64,000 nucleotides of DNA from Catellicoccus marimammalium (GCF_965139335.1 NZ_CBCSEL010000001.1); one strand, 5' to 3'; shown: positions 1 to 9,450, numbered from the stretch's first letter. The notes: generated by a model not told the origin, from the letters alone. Numbers and translations are program-made.

Positions 1-1592
1 CAAAGAAAAAAGAGGCCGAAGATGAAAAAGCAGTCTTTCAAATGTACTATGAGTATCAAGAACCTATTAAGAGTGTACCTTCTCACCGTGTGTTAGCTAT
101 GAATCGTGGGAAAAAAGAAAAGGTTTTACAAATTCAATTCCTTTATGATAAAGAAAAAATCGAAAACTTCTTTGTTAAAAAAGCAAAAGCGACAGAAGAT
201 ACAACGGTTTCTGCCTTAATTCGTCAAGGAATTCATGAAGGATTAACTCGCTTTTTATATCCTTCTTTAGAAAGAGAAATTCAACAAGAACTAACACAAA
301 AAGCAGAAAAACAAGCGATTGATATTTTTGGTCTAAATTTATATCACTTATTATTGCAAGCCCCATTACAAGGCAAAGTAATCTTAGGACTAGATCCTGC
401 ATATCGTACAGGATGTAAGCTGGCAGTAATTGATTCTACAGGAAAAGTGTTAGAAATTGCTGTGATTTATCCAACAGCTTCACCAAAACAGGATATTCCA
501 AAAGCAAAAGAAAAAATTCGTCAATTGGTGGAAAAATACCAAGTGGAAATGATTGCGATTGGAAATGGAACTGCCAGTCGTGAATCGGAGCAATTTATTA
601 GTGAATGTATCCAAGAATTCCACTTACCAATATATTATACAATTGTTAATGAAGCAGGGGCTTCTGTTTATTCTGCCAGTGAAGCTGCAAGAAAAGAGTT
701 TCCAGAATTAGCCGTTGAAGAACGCTCAGCAATTAGCATTGCTCGTCGTTTACAAGATCCATTGGCAGAACTTGTGAAGATTGAACCAAAAGCAGTAGGT
801 GTGGGACAATATCAACACGATGTAAGCCAAAAAGAGTTAGAACAAGCGTTACGTTTTGTGGTAGAAACGGCTGTAAACAAAGTAGGAGTAGATGTAAATA
901 CCGCTAGTACAGCATTATTGGAATACGTTTCTGGCTTAACAGCCACTACGGCGAAAAATATTGTGGCTTATCGAGAAGAGCATGGTCCATTTACAGAGCG
1001 AAAAGAATTGAAAAACGTTTCTCGACTTGGACCAAAATCTTATGAACAAGCGATTGGCTTTTTACGTATTTTTGATGGGAAAAATCCACTAGACCAAACG
1101 GAGATCCATCCAGATAGCTATTCAGCAGCTCAAGAATTATTGCAAGAAGAAAATATTTCTTTACAAGAGTTAGGAACAAAAGAGGTTTCAGAACAACTCG
1201 CACACCTTTCTGCTAAAGAAATTGCCCAAACCTATAATTTGGGACTAGAAACAACAAAAGATATTTTGACAGCCCTACAAAAACCAGGTCGTGATATTCG
1301 AGAAGCTTCAGAAAAACCAATTTTACGACAAGATGTTTTATCGATGAGTGATTTACAAAAAGGAATGAAACTACAAGGTACCATTCGAAATGTCGTCGAT
1401 TTTGGTGCGTTTGTCGATATTGGAGTAAAACAAGATGGATTAGTGCATCTTTCTAAAATGAGTAAAAAATTTATTCATCATCCTTCTGAAGTTGTAGCAG
1501 TAGGAGATATTGTAACGGTTTGGGTGGATGATGTGGATCAACAAAAACAAAGAATTGCTTTATCTTTATTACCTATCGAAAATGAAAAATAA
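1..1592 (+). CDS. tex: Transcription accessory protein Tex (5' end outside window)
   Basis: Nucleic-acid-binding protein of the Tex family (RNA or transcription fitness factor, cytoplasmic). The reading frame is open from base 3, so the gene starts upstream; the usual family length is about 720 residues and some 530 are visible. In order I see a YqgF/RNase H-like core with ILGLDPAYRTGCK, a helix-hairpin-helix region (VNTASTALLEYVSGL and SRLGPKSYEQA), and a C-terminal S1 domain (GTIRNVVDFGAFVDIGVKQD) that ends close to the stop. The first internal ATG at 42 is not the true start. A terminator follows at 1631. Family assignment is very secure. Confidence 0.96.
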   Translation, partial: KKKEAEDEKAVFQMYYEYQEPIKSVPSHRVLAMNRGKKEKVLQIQFLYDKEKIENFFVKKAKATEDTTVSALIRQGIHEGLTRFLYPSLEREIQQELTQKAEKQAIDIFGLNLYHLLLQAPLQGKVILGLDPAYRTGCKLAVIDSTGKVLEIAVIYPTASPKQDIPKAKEKIRQLVEKYQVEMIAIGNGTASRESEQFISECIQEFHLPIYYTIVNEAGASVYSASEAARKEFPELAVEERSAISIARRLQDPLAELVKIEPKAVGVGQYQHDVSQKELEQALRFVVETAVNKVGVDVNTASTALLEYVSGLTATTAKNIVAYREEHGPFTERKELKNVSRLGPKSYEQAIGFLRIFDGKNPLDQTEIHPDSYSAAQELLQEENISLQELGTKEVSEQLAHLSAKEIAQTYNLGLETTKDILTALQKPGRDIREASEKPILRQDVLSMSDLQKGMKLQGTIRNVVDFGAFVDIGVKQDGLVHLSKMSKKFIHHPSEVVAVGDIVTVWVDDVDQQKQRIALSLLPIENEK

Positions 1593-1630
1593 TAAAAGGT
1601 AGATTTATAAATATAGAATCTATTTTATAC

Positions 1631-1665
1631 AAAAAGAGTCTCTAAAATAGGGACTCTTTTTCTTT
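1631..1665 (+). terminator. Rho-independent terminator after tex
   Basis: An inverted repeat, AAAAGAGTCTC against GGGACTCTTTT with one G-U pair and a 6-nt loop, is followed by TTTTTC. It lies 40 nt after the tex stop. The remaining bases up to nrdH are AT-rich, and I could not find a convincing NrdR box in them. Confidence 0.85.
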
Positions 1666-1863
1666 GTTTATCACAAAATACAATAGCGAATTTTATAAAA
1701 GGTTTCTGTTGTTTTATCTATTTCTTTTTAATAAAAATAATATTTATCCACAACAAAAAAGAAGAGAAAACTCATATCATACCACAAAAGTAATTTATTA
1801 CAACACTACTATTCTATTTTTTTCGATGCTATGATAGTAACATCAATATGACGAGGTGATGAG

Positions 1864-2085
1864 ATGAAATTATATACAAAAAATCAATGCCCACAATGTA
1901 TGCTAATGAAACGTTTCTTAACAGAACATCAGTTAGACTTTGAGGAAATTAACATTGAAGAAGATGAATCTGCGAAAGATTATTTATTAGAAAATCAAAT
2001 TCGCCAAGTTCCTGCGGTATTTATCGATGGAGAATGGATTCTTGGTTTTCAACCTCAAAAAGTATTAGAAAAAAGCGAGGGATAA
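1864..2085 (+). CDS. nrdH: NrdH-redoxin (glutaredoxin-like electron donor)
   Basis: Small redox protein of 73 residues that reduces class Ib ribonucleotide reductase, itself normally re-reduced by thioredoxin reductase. The thioredoxin-fold active site CPQC is at residues 9-12 (KNQCPQCMLMK). The cis-Pro region RQVPAVFIDGEW and the C-terminal GFQPQK are typical of NrdH. A GAGGTGAT ribosome site lies just upstream of ATG 1864. The stop is 2 nt before nrdE, so the genes are translationally close. No nrdI is found between nrdH and nrdE, although some relatives carry it there. Confidence 0.94.
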   Translation: MKLYTKNQCPQCMLMKRFLTEHQLDFEEINIEEDESAKDYLLENQIRQVPAVFIDGEWILGFQPQKVLEKSEG

Positions 2086-2087
2086 TC

Positions 2088-4247
2088 ATGAGCTTAAAAG
2101 ATAAACAAGACGTATCTTACTTTCGTCTCAACAACGAATTAAACCAAAAGAAAGAGGGGAAGATCCTCTTACACAAAGATAAAGAAGCGCTAGAAGCTTA
2201 CTTTAATGAGACGATTATACCAAATACACTTACATTTCCCACTTTTGAAGAAAAAGTGACGTATTTACTTCAAGAAAATTATCTTGATCGTCAAATGATT
2301 GAAAAGTATGATTTTTCTTTTATTCAACGATTATATGAACAATTGCAATCCCACCATTTTCAATTTCAATCTTTTATGGCTGCTTACAAGTTCTATCATC
2401 AATACGCGTTAATGACGCGTGATAATGCGTATTATTTAGAAGATTTCGCAGAACGTGTTTTATGGAATGCTTTATTTTTTGCTAATGGGAATGAAAAATT
2501 AGCTACTGCCTTAGCCGAAGAGATGATTACTCAACGCTACCAACCAGCAACTCCTTCCTTTGCTAGTGCAGGAAAAGCAGTACGCGGAGAATTAGTTTCT
2601 TGCTTTTTAATTCAGCTAGAAGATAACCTAAATAGTATTGCTCGTGGGATTCACTCTGCTATTCAATTAGGAAATTTAGGTGGAGGAGTCGGAATTTCTC
2701 TAAATAATTTACGTGAAAACGGATCTCCAATTCGTGGAATAGAAAATTCTGCCAATGGTGTTGTTCCAGTGATGAAACTCTTTGAAGATGCCATTAGTTA
2801 TAGTAAACGCTTAGGGCAACGTCCAGGAGCAGGGGCAGTATATTTAAATGTTTTCCATCCAGATATTATGGCCTTTTTATCTACGAAAAAAGAAAATGCG
2901 GACGAAAAAATCCGAGTAAAAACTCTATCTTTAGGAATTTTAATTCCAGATAAATTTTATGAGTTATGTCGTAATAATGAACAAATGTATCTATTTTCTC
3001 CTTGTGATGTAGAAAAAGAATATGGAGTTCCTTTCTCTTATGTCGACATTACAAAAGAATACGATCATTTAGTAGAAAATCCTAACATTCGTAAATATAC
3101 GATGTCTGCTCGTCATTTAGAAGAAGAAATTAGTAAATTACAACAAGAGTCTGGTTATCCTTACGTAGTAAATATTGATACTGCCAATCGTAATAATCCG
3201 ATTGATGGCACTATTATTATGAGTAATCTATGTTCTGAAATTTTACAAGTACAGACTCCATCTGTAATTAACGATGATGAATCTTATGAAGTTGTAGGTG
3301 CAGATATTAGTTGTAACCTTGGTTCTACAAATATTGGGAATTTGATGCAAAGTCCTGATTTTGGAAAATCGGTTGCTGCAATGGTTCGTGCCTTAACTTT
3401 TGTTACGGATCAAACTCATATTAAAGGAGTCCCAACGATTGATAAAGGAAACTCTGAACGCCATACGATTGGTCTTGGTGCAATGGGCTTACATACTTAT
3501 TTAGCAGAAAATGAAATCGAATACGGTTCAAAAGAAGCATTAGATTTTGTCGATATTTATTTCATGCTCCTAAATTACTGGACATTAAAAGAAAGTTGTC
3601 AAATTGCAAAAGAGCGCAAAGAAACCTTTATTCATTTTGAAAAGAGTACTTATGCGACTGGAGAATATTTCGCTCCTTATTTAGAACAAGATCATTTCCC
3701 AACCACAGAAAAAGGTGCTGAATTATTCGCTGGAATCTTTATTCCAACAAGAGAAGACTGGGAACAATTGAAAGAAGAAGTGCAAACTTATGGTTTATAT
3801 CATCAAAATCGTTTAGCAGTAGCTCCAAATGGGTCTATTTCTTATATCAACGATACAAGTGCTAGTTTACAGCCAATTACCAATATCATTGAAGAACGTC
3901 AAGAAAAGAAAATTGGAAAAGTGTATTATCCTGCACCTAAACTTTCTAATAAAACATATCCATATTATACTTCTGCCTATGATATGAATATGTGTAAAGT
4001 GATTGATACATATGCTACTGCACAAAAACATGTCGATCAAGGAATGAGTTTAACTCTATTTGTCCGTTCTGAAATTCCAGAAGGATTGTATCCATGGAAA
4101 AAAGGAACGAAACAAACCACTCGTGATTTAACGTTGTTACGTAATTACGCTTATAAAAAAGGAATTAAATCTATCTATTATGTTCGTACTTATACGGCAG
4201 ATAAACGTGAAGTAGGAACAAGTACTTGTGAAAGTTGTGTGATTTAA
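2088..4247 (+). CDS. nrdE: Class Ib ribonucleoside-diphosphate reductase, alpha subunit
   Basis: Catalytic R1 subunit (719 residues) that reduces ribonucleoside diphosphates to deoxy forms in the cytoplasm. I place the start at ATG 2088 because it follows a GCGAGGG ribosome site and yields the usual N-terminus; the longer frame from 2034 overlaps nrdH. Visible motifs are PATPSFASAGKAVRGELVSC, NLGGGVGISLNNLR, the active-site region SNLCSEIL and ISCNLGSTNIGN, PNGSISYINDTSASLQP, and the redox pair CESC four residues from the C-terminus, which NrdH reduces. A full N-terminal ATP-cone is absent, as expected for class Ib. nrdF begins 1 nt after the stop. Confidence 0.97.
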   Translation: MSLKDKQDVSYFRLNNELNQKKEGKILLHKDKEALEAYFNETIIPNTLTFPTFEEKVTYLLQENYLDRQMIEKYDFSFIQRLYEQLQSHHFQFQSFMAAYKFYHQYALMTRDNAYYLEDFAERVLWNALFFANGNEKLATALAEEMITQRYQPATPSFASAGKAVRGELVSCFLIQLEDNLNSIARGIHSAIQLGNLGGGVGISLNNLRENGSPIRGIENSANGVVPVMKLFEDAISYSKRLGQRPGAGAVYLNVFHPDIMAFLSTKKENADEKIRVKTLSLGILIPDKFYELCRNNEQMYLFSPCDVEKEYGVPFSYVDITKEYDHLVENPNIRKYTMSARHLEEEISKLQQESGYPYVVNIDTANRNNPIDGTIIMSNLCSEILQVQTPSVINDDESYEVVGADISCNLGSTNIGNLMQSPDFGKSVAAMVRALTFVTDQTHIKGVPTIDKGNSERHTIGLGAMGLHTYLAENEIEYGSKEALDFVDIYFMLLNYWTLKESCQIAKERKETFIHFEKSTYATGEYFAPYLEQDHFPTTEKGAELFAGIFIPTREDWEQLKEEVQTYGLYHQNRLAVAPNGSISYINDTSASLQPITNIIEERQEKKIGKVYYPAPKLSNKTYPYYTSAYDMNMCKVIDTYATAQKHVDQGMSLTLFVRSEIPEGLYPWKKGTKQTTRDLTLLRNYAYKKGIKSIYYVRTYTADKREVGTSTCESCVI

Positions 4248-4248
4248 A

Positions 4249-5220
4249 ATGACAGAAAAAACAAATTATTATGATGCAATTAACTGGAATGAATTACCTG
4301 ATGAAGTTGATAAATTAGCTTGGGAAAAATTAACTTCTCAATTTTGGTTAGATACGCGTATTCCTATTTCTAACGACTTAGACGACTGGGCAGCATTATC
4401 CCCCCAAGAAAAAGAATTAGTACAACGTGTCTTTGGTGGATTAACTTTATTAGACACTATGCAATCTGAAAGTGGAATCGAACATATTCGTAAAGATATT
4501 CGTACTCCCCAAGAAGAAGCAGTACTAAATAATATTCAATTTATGGAATCTGTTCATGCGAAAAGTTATTCTTCTATTTTTAGTACTTTAAATACAATGA
4601 AAGAAATTGAAGAAATCTTTGAATGGACAAATAATAATGAATTTTTACAAAAGAAAGCAAAATTAATTAATGAAGTATATTTATATGGAGATGGTCTACA
4701 AAAGAAAGTGGCTAGTGTTTTTCTAGAATCCTTCCTATTCTATTCTGGATTCTATACTCCTTTATATTATTTAGGAAATAATAAACTACCAAATGTAGCA
4801 GAAGTCATTAAATTAATTATTCGTGATGAGTTTGTTCATGGTACTTATATTGGCTATAAATTCCAATTAAGCTATCAAGAACAATCAGAAGAAGAACAAG
4901 AACGCTTAAAAATGTGGACGTATAATTATCTTTATGAATTATATGAAAATGAAGTTCAATATGCTCACCAACTATATGATGGAATGGGCTGGACAGAAGA
5001 TGTCATTAAATACATGAATTACAATGCTAATGTGGCCTTGAAGAACTTAGGATTTGATCCATTATTCCTTGAGACAGAGGAAGATGTAAATCCAATTATT
5101 ATGAACGGAATTTCTACAAGCACAAATAACCATGATTTCTTCTCACAAGTAGGGAATGGTTACTTAATGGGTGAAGTAGAACCAATGTCAGAAGACGATT
5201 ACCATTTATTTGATGAATAA
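4249..5220 (+). CDS. nrdF: Class Ib ribonucleotide reductase, beta (radical) subunit
   Basis: Dimetal-tyrosyl radical R2 subunit of 323 residues that generates the radical for NrdE. The helices carrying metal ligands are visible: the DTMQSES region, FMESVHAKSYSSIF (Glu and His ligands) and IIRDEFVHGTYIGYK (Glu and His ligands). The acidic C-terminal tail (EPMSEDDYHLFDE) is the segment that docks on NrdE. Class Ib enzymes use Mn with NrdI or Fe; no nrdI lies in this operon. Last gene of nrdHEF, followed by a terminator. Confidence 0.97.
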   Translation: MTEKTNYYDAINWNELPDEVDKLAWEKLTSQFWLDTRIPISNDLDDWAALSPQEKELVQRVFGGLTLLDTMQSESGIEHIRKDIRTPQEEAVLNNIQFMESVHAKSYSSIFSTLNTMKEIEEIFEWTNNNEFLQKKAKLINEVYLYGDGLQKKVASVFLESFLFYSGFYTPLYYLGNNKLPNVAEVIKLIIRDEFVHGTYIGYKFQLSYQEQSEEEQERLKMWTYNYLYELYENEVQYAHQLYDGMGWTEDVIKYMNYNANVALKNLGFDPLFLETEEDVNPIIMNGISTSTNNHDFFSQVGNGYLMGEVEPMSEDDYHLFDE

Positions 5221-5221
5221 A

Positions 5222-5256
5222 ACAAAGAGTCATTCTTTAAGAATGACTCTTTTAAT
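5222..5256 (+). terminator. Terminator after nrdHEF
   Basis: A near-perfect stem, AAAGAGTCATTC with GAATGACTCTTT around a TTTAA loop, is followed by TTTTAATC. It separates the nrd operon from the dihydrofolate reductase gene that begins 24 nt later. Confidence 0.88.
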
Positions 5257-5279
5257 CTATAGAAAGAAGAGAAACGATA

Positions 5280-5771
5280 ATGAAAGCAATTTGGGCAGAA
5301 GATAACCAAGGTTGGATGGGATATCAAGGAAAATTACCATGGCATGTTCCAGAGGACCTTCGCTTTTTTAAAGAAAAAACAAGTGGAAATATTGTGATTA
5401 TGGGACGAAAAACTTGGGAAGGGATAGGACATCCTTTACCCAACCGTGTCAATATTATTTTAAGTCGAACAGAAAAAGAAATTCCTGGATGTCTTACTTT
5501 TTCTTCTATCAAAGAAGTATTATCTTATTTGCAAGACAAGAAAGAAGTAGAAGTCTATGTTATTGGGGGAAAAGAAATTTTTGAACAATTTTTCCCTTAT
5601 TGCCATACTATTTATCGAACAATCATCCACCATTCTTATCCAGGAGATGTACAAGCTCCTCATATCGATAATAAACAATGGGAAAGAGTGGAAGTAAAAG
5701 AAGAAAAAAGTCAGACGAAACCTTATCCACAAATTACCTTTGAGACTTGGCAAAGAAAAAGAAGCGAGTAA
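5280..5771 (+). CDS. folA: Dihydrofolate reductase
   Basis: Reduces dihydrofolate to tetrahydrofolate with NADPH; target of trimethoprim. The protein has 163 residues, normal for the family. The N-terminal strand KAIWAEDNQGWMG, the substrate loop KLPWHVPEDLRFFK with Trp21 and catalytic Asp26, the NADPH motif IVIMGRKTWEGIG, and VYVIGGKEIFEQF are all present. An AGAAGAG ribosome site precedes the ATG. thyA, often next to it, is not in view. It sits between the nrd terminator and a convergent regulator gene, so it is probably a one-gene unit. Confidence 0.96.
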   Translation: MKAIWAEDNQGWMGYQGKLPWHVPEDLRFFKEKTSGNIVIMGRKTWEGIGHPLPNRVNIILSRTEKEIPGCLTFSSIKEVLSYLQDKKEVEVYVIGGKEIFEQFFPYCHTIYRTIIHHSYPGDVQAPHIDNKQWERVEVKEEKSQTKPYPQITFETWQRKRSE

Positions 5772-5789
5772 AATACTCGCTTCTTTTTT
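5757..5789. terminator. Bidirectional terminator, folA / Mga-like gene
   Basis: Perfect 10-bp stem GAAGCGAGTA / TACTCGCTTC with an AAA loop, flanked by an A-run on the left and T6 on the right. It overlaps the folA stop codon and can end transcription from both convergent genes. Confidence 0.85.
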
Positions 5790-7278
5790 ATGATAAATAA
5801 TCTTTATCCATAGTTGTCTTTAAAGAATTGACATCTTCAAAGATAGAATCAATCAATCTTTGAGTATCTTGACGAATAGTATCTACAGCAAACGGAAATA
5901 AATTCTTCGCATTTTTATAATTCTCTTTATACAATGAATGGTCGCAAATAATAATATAAGGATAATTAAAATATTCTTCTGGTAGTTCGTCCAAAGTATA
6001 ATAAATCGTTGAATTGATTTTAAATTGTGCACTACTAATATATTTGAAAAAGAAATTAAAAATAAACGTAAACTGGTCTTGATTGGTTGCGACAATATTA
6101 CATACATAATAATTATCATGCGTTGCTAAAATATTTTTATATAAATAATAAAAGCCTTTAATGCTATTTTCTTGTAAATTCAAAGCAATAGGGTTTTCAG
6201 CATTCCAACGTAGGATAACCTGGCGGAATTGTTGATAGTTAAAAGAATGACTATCAATTAAAAAATGTGGTGTAAATAAATTTATACCAACCCAACCATT
6301 AAATAAAACTCGCTCAAATTGACGTTGGAAAGAACTTTCATCAATGATTGTTCGACTGCTTAAAGTGATTAATTGAATATATAAAGCATAAACTTGATTA
6401 TGTTGTGCAGTTAGAGCATTCCAATGTGTCTTTTGAAAAGGTTGAGATACTGTATAATCTTTATAGTTTGCAAATTGATGATAGACTAAAGTTGTTAAGA
6501 CAGCTTCAATTTCGGCTTTTTCTTTAGACATTTCTTTCTCATATTCTCTTTTTAATTTTGGATAAGTTGGATCCTCTAAAAGGAAAGCAAATTGACGTAA
6601 ACTAATTTGCAATGGATGTTCTTCATTTCTAGATAAGGCTAAATAAATATTCATAATGACGATTTTAGCATCAAAATCATTAAAATGAACGGTCCGTTTG
6701 TCAATAATGTTTTCTAGTATTATCTTAGCTTTGTGCCATAAAAACTGATCAATGTACTCATCAGCAAAATCAATTCTAGCATAAGTTGCATTTACTAACA
6801 TTCGATAGCGTACTTCATTTTTTAAAATATCATGCTCTGTTAAATATAATTTAACATTACTTAAAATACGAAAGGCATTACTTTCTGATATAAATTCAGC
6901 TTCACGCAGCTCTGCAATTGTTAAGTCTGAAGTATGTAATGCTCGATATAACGAGCGGACAAATTTTGATTCATTATATAATTTTTGGGTAATTTGTAAT
7001 AGAGGAATATTTGTTTTAAAAGTAATACTAATTTCTTTTGAATTAATATGACTTGTTAAAATAAACTCTTCGATATCAATATTAACACGTTTAAAATCAT
7101 TTTTTAGCGTCTGTAAACTAATTTTCAATTCATTTAAAATTTCATCTACCAAGCAATGATTATGAGAATAGATGAATTCTACCAATTTAATACGACGAAT
7201 AACGTCCTTTTCAATATAAAAATCCAACGTCCAAAACTCCTTTCCACTGTAAAATAATGGAAGATGAGATAAATTCAC
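5788..7278 (-). CDS. Mga-type transcriptional regulator
   Basis: Predicted DNA-binding regulator of 496 residues in the Mga/RofA class. The N-terminal third carries tandem helix-turn-helix-like segments (IRRIKLVEFIYSHNHCLVDEILNELKIS and the 150-190 region with LREAEFISESNAFRILSNVK). The long middle matches the PRD-like part of this class, and the C-terminus (YPYIIICDHSLYKENYKNAK) resembles the EIIB-like tail. The start is GTG at 7278 with a weak AAGAAGA site. No virulence or sugar operon adjoins it; upstream is a gene-free region full of hairpins, so the target is unknown. Class assignment is good, function inferred. Confidence 0.8.
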   Translation of the reverse strand: MNLSHLPLFYSGKEFWTLDFYIEKDVIRRIKLVEFIYSHNHCLVDEILNELKISLQTLKNDFKRVNIDIEEFILTSHINSKEISITFKTNIPLLQITQKLYNESKFVRSLYRALHTSDLTIAELREAEFISESNAFRILSNVKLYLTEHDILKNEVRYRMLVNATYARIDFADEYIDQFLWHKAKIILENIIDKRTVHFNDFDAKIVIMNIYLALSRNEEHPLQISLRQFAFLLEDPTYPKLKREYEKEMSKEKAEIEAVLTTLVYHQFANYKDYTVSQPFQKTHWNALTAQHNQVYALYIQLITLSSRTIIDESSFQRQFERVLFNGWVGINLFTPHFLIDSHSFNYQQFRQVILRWNAENPIALNLQENSIKGFYYLYKNILATHDNYYVCNIVATNQDQFTFIFNFFFKYISSAQFKINSTIYYTLDELPEEYFNYPYIIICDHSLYKENYKNAKNLFPFAVDTIRQDTQRLIDSIFEDVNSLKTTMDKDYLS

Positions 7279-7295
7279 TCTTCTTTTTTAATTTT

Positions 7296-7324
7296 TTTAT
7301 AACAATAATTCGACACGATTGTAA
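7296..7324 (-). promoter_or_regulatory. Candidate promoter of the Mga-like gene
   Basis: On the minus strand TTACAA (7324-7319) and TATAAA (7301-7296) are separated by exactly 17 nt, with TGT before the -10 box. It lies just upstream of the GTG start. Seen by eye only. Confidence 0.55.
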
Positions 7325-8045
7325 CAAAAAGAAATTAAAAAAACAATGAATATTATATAAGTTCTCTATCGAATTTTTACTATCGTTTTGTCATATCTTG
7401 GAGATGTTCACCATTATTTATTCTCTATAAAATTAGAATTTTATCATTTATCATTGATTTTTATTGATATAGAAGGAATTTTGCAAAAAAATTTATTTTT
7501 TTATTTCATTTGTTTCTCATAAAGAAAAAAATAAATAGAAAAAAGAAGAGTAATTGTCAAAAGGAGAAAATTCTGAATTGTTTTTTTAGTATAAAAAAAG
7601 CTAGCAATAATTATTGCTAGCTTGTATCTTTCAGGGTAACTCTTTTATCGATAATAGGGTATTAGGGGTAATGGATAAAAGAGCTCTGTTAACCATTTAA
7701 AAAAGGTTGGGGTAAAATGGTTAACAGATATATAAATATAGGGTATAAATAGTTAGTTTGATTATAGAATAACTATAATTAAACTACGGAAACAATTTAA
7801 TAGTGCTTCCCTTTAGTTTTGAAGGGATCATTCAAATAAATTATATTTGTGATAACTACATCACTTATTATAGTAGAAAAAAATTTCTTTACTAGTTCAT
7901 TTATTAGGAAACATCAAGCAAATAATGAACGAAATTGCTCGTTATTGATTGAATCTGGATTTTTTATCAATAAACTCATAGATTAATATTCATTGTTATC
8001 TAAAGGGTAGAGGCAGATCAAATTACCTGCCATGAGAGCATAAAA
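7325..8045. other. Gene-free region with a cluster of hairpins
   Basis: No open frame of useful length with a ribosome site lies here. Between 7598 and 7830 there are five successive inverted repeats. (1) 7598-7623, a perfect 26-nt palindrome centred on AATAATTATT. (2) CTCTTTTATC 7640-7649 with GATAAAAGAG 7674-7683. (3) CTGTTAACCATTT 7686-7698 with AAATGGTTAACAG 7715-7727, 13 perfect pairs. (4) 7754-7767 with 7773-7786, 14 pairs, one of them G-U only if the plus strand is transcribed. (5) TCCCTT 7808-7813 with AAGGGA 7822-7827. A weaker one is at 7918-7947. The 7600 palindrome is followed by T7 in minus orientation and could be a terminator. See findings. Confidence 0.6.
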
Positions 8046-8078
8046 AAATAGAGTACCTCTATCGAAGTACTCTATTTA
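8046..8078 (-). terminator. Terminator of the ald-tdcB-permease unit
   Basis: The stem AATAGAGTAC / GTACTCTATT around a 9-nt loop is followed on the minus strand by TTTTTTTATG. It sits 12 nt after the permease stop. Confidence 0.88.
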
Positions 8079-8089
8079 TTGTATTCGAA

Positions 8090-9427
8090 TTAAGATTCAG
8101 TCACTGGGACTTTAGCTTTATCTTTTTTGTAGAAAACAAGTCCAACTAAAGTAACTACAATTCCTAAGATAGCTAGTCCTGTTTGTGCAAATAAAGTATT
8201 AATAACAATGAATAAACCACCTAATAATGCAATCGCAGGAACAATTGGATATAGTGGAACTTTATATGGACGTTCTAGACTTGGCTCACGTTTACGTAAG
8301 ATAAAGACAGCTAAGAAAGTCATTGTGTAGAAAATCCAAATTACGAAAACTAACATATCTGTTAACATATCAAATTGACCAGATAACATATAAATAATCG
8401 CAATTCCTAAAATTAATAATGCTGAATTCACAGGAACTTGTGATTTTTTAGAAAGTTTGCTCCATAAGTTACTGAATGGTAAACGATTTTCTTTAGCCAT
8501 TACGTAAGGGATACGCATTCCTGTCATTGTATATCCATTAATTGTACCGTAAACACTAATTAAAATACCGATAGTAACTAATTTACCACCCAAAGGACCA
8601 AATAATTTCATTGCTACATCACTAGCAGCATTGCTGTTACCAGCAATAGATCCAATAGATAAAGTCATTAAGAAGGCAATGTTGATTAATACATAAACAA
8701 CCATAATACAAATTAAACCAATAGAAATCGCTTTTGGTAAATCGCGTTTTGGATTTTTCATTTCTCCAGCGATATTTCCGACGTTAATCCAACCATCATA
8801 AGCAAACATTGTTGCTAATAATCCTGAACCTAATGCTGTTAAAGCATTTGTACTTGGATCTTTTGGTGTCATTGGGAATAAAGATAGATGCTCTGGATTT
8901 TTTTGCATCAAACCAAAAATAATAATTAAAGCTAAAGGAATTAACTTACAAATGGTAGAAATTGTTTGTACTAGTCCACCCATTTTACTTCCTAAACAGT
9001 TTAAAAATGTTAAAGAAATGGCAGCAATGGCACCGACAATTAAAATTGCTTTAGGACTTAAACCGAATAAATTTGTAAATTGAGTACCAAAAATAATAGC
9101 TAACGCAGCAATATTTGCTGGATAATAAATAATCGTTTGAGCCCATCCTAAAAGATGTGATGCTAATGTACCATAAGTATGTTCAATGTAAGCAATCATC
9201 CCACCTGTTTTTGGAATTGCTGCTGCTAATTCAGCACCTGTTAATCCGGCACAGATAGTAATAATTCCTCCTAATAGCCATGCTAATAATCCAAGACCAG
9301 CATTCCCAGTGGTGGCATAAACGGCAGAAGCTTTAAAGAATACACCAGCACCAATTACTGTTCCAACTACGGTTGATAGAGCGGCCGAAAAGCCAATTTC
9401 TTTTTTTAAGGTTACTTCTTCTGTCAT
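8090..9427 (-). CDS. APC-family amino acid permease
   Basis: Membrane transporter of about 445 residues in the amino acid-polyamine-organocation superfamily, with about 12 hydrophobic segments. The first helix carries the unwound substrate motif TVIGAGVFFKAS, typical of LAT/SteT-like members, and the C-terminus ends in a short charged tail. I choose ATG 9427 because GGAG lies 9 nt before it; the in-frame ATG at 9436 directly abuts GGAG. It follows ald and tdcB on the same strand, so serine, threonine or alanine is the likely substrate. That is inference from context; other neutral amino acids are possible. Confidence 0.85.
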   Translation of the reverse strand: MTEEVTLKKEIGFSAALSTVVGTVIGAGVFFKASAVYATTGNAGLGLLAWLLGGIITICAGLTGAELAAAIPKTGGMIAYIEHTYGTLASHLLGWAQTIIYYPANIAALAIIFGTQFTNLFGLSPKAILIVGAIAAISLTFLNCLGSKMGGLVQTISTICKLIPLALIIIFGLMQKNPEHLSLFPMTPKDPSTNALTALGSGLLATMFAYDGWINVGNIAGEMKNPKRDLPKAISIGLICIMVVYVLINIAFLMTLSIGSIAGNSNAASDVAMKLFGPLGGKLVTIGILISVYGTINGYTMTGMRIPYVMAKENRLPFSNLWSKLSKKSQVPVNSALLILGIAIIYMLSGQFDMLTDMLVFVIWIFYTMTFLAVFILRKREPSLERPYKVPLYPIVPAIALLGGLFIVINTLFAQTGLAILGIVVTLVGLVFYKKDKAKVPVTES

Positions 9428-9450
9428 AACATTCATCTCCTTACTTTATC

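Noticed and set aside
1741..1863. NrdR box upstream of nrdH
   Set aside because: ACACTACTATTCTAT is vaguely similar but misses too many consensus positions, and no second box lies at the right distance.
2034..2087. Longer N-terminus for nrdE
   Set aside because: It overlaps nrdH and lacks a ribosome site; ATG 2088 gives the normal family start.
7598..7623. Insertion-sequence end at the perfect palindrome
   Set aside because: No transposase remnant, target-site duplication or second end was found.
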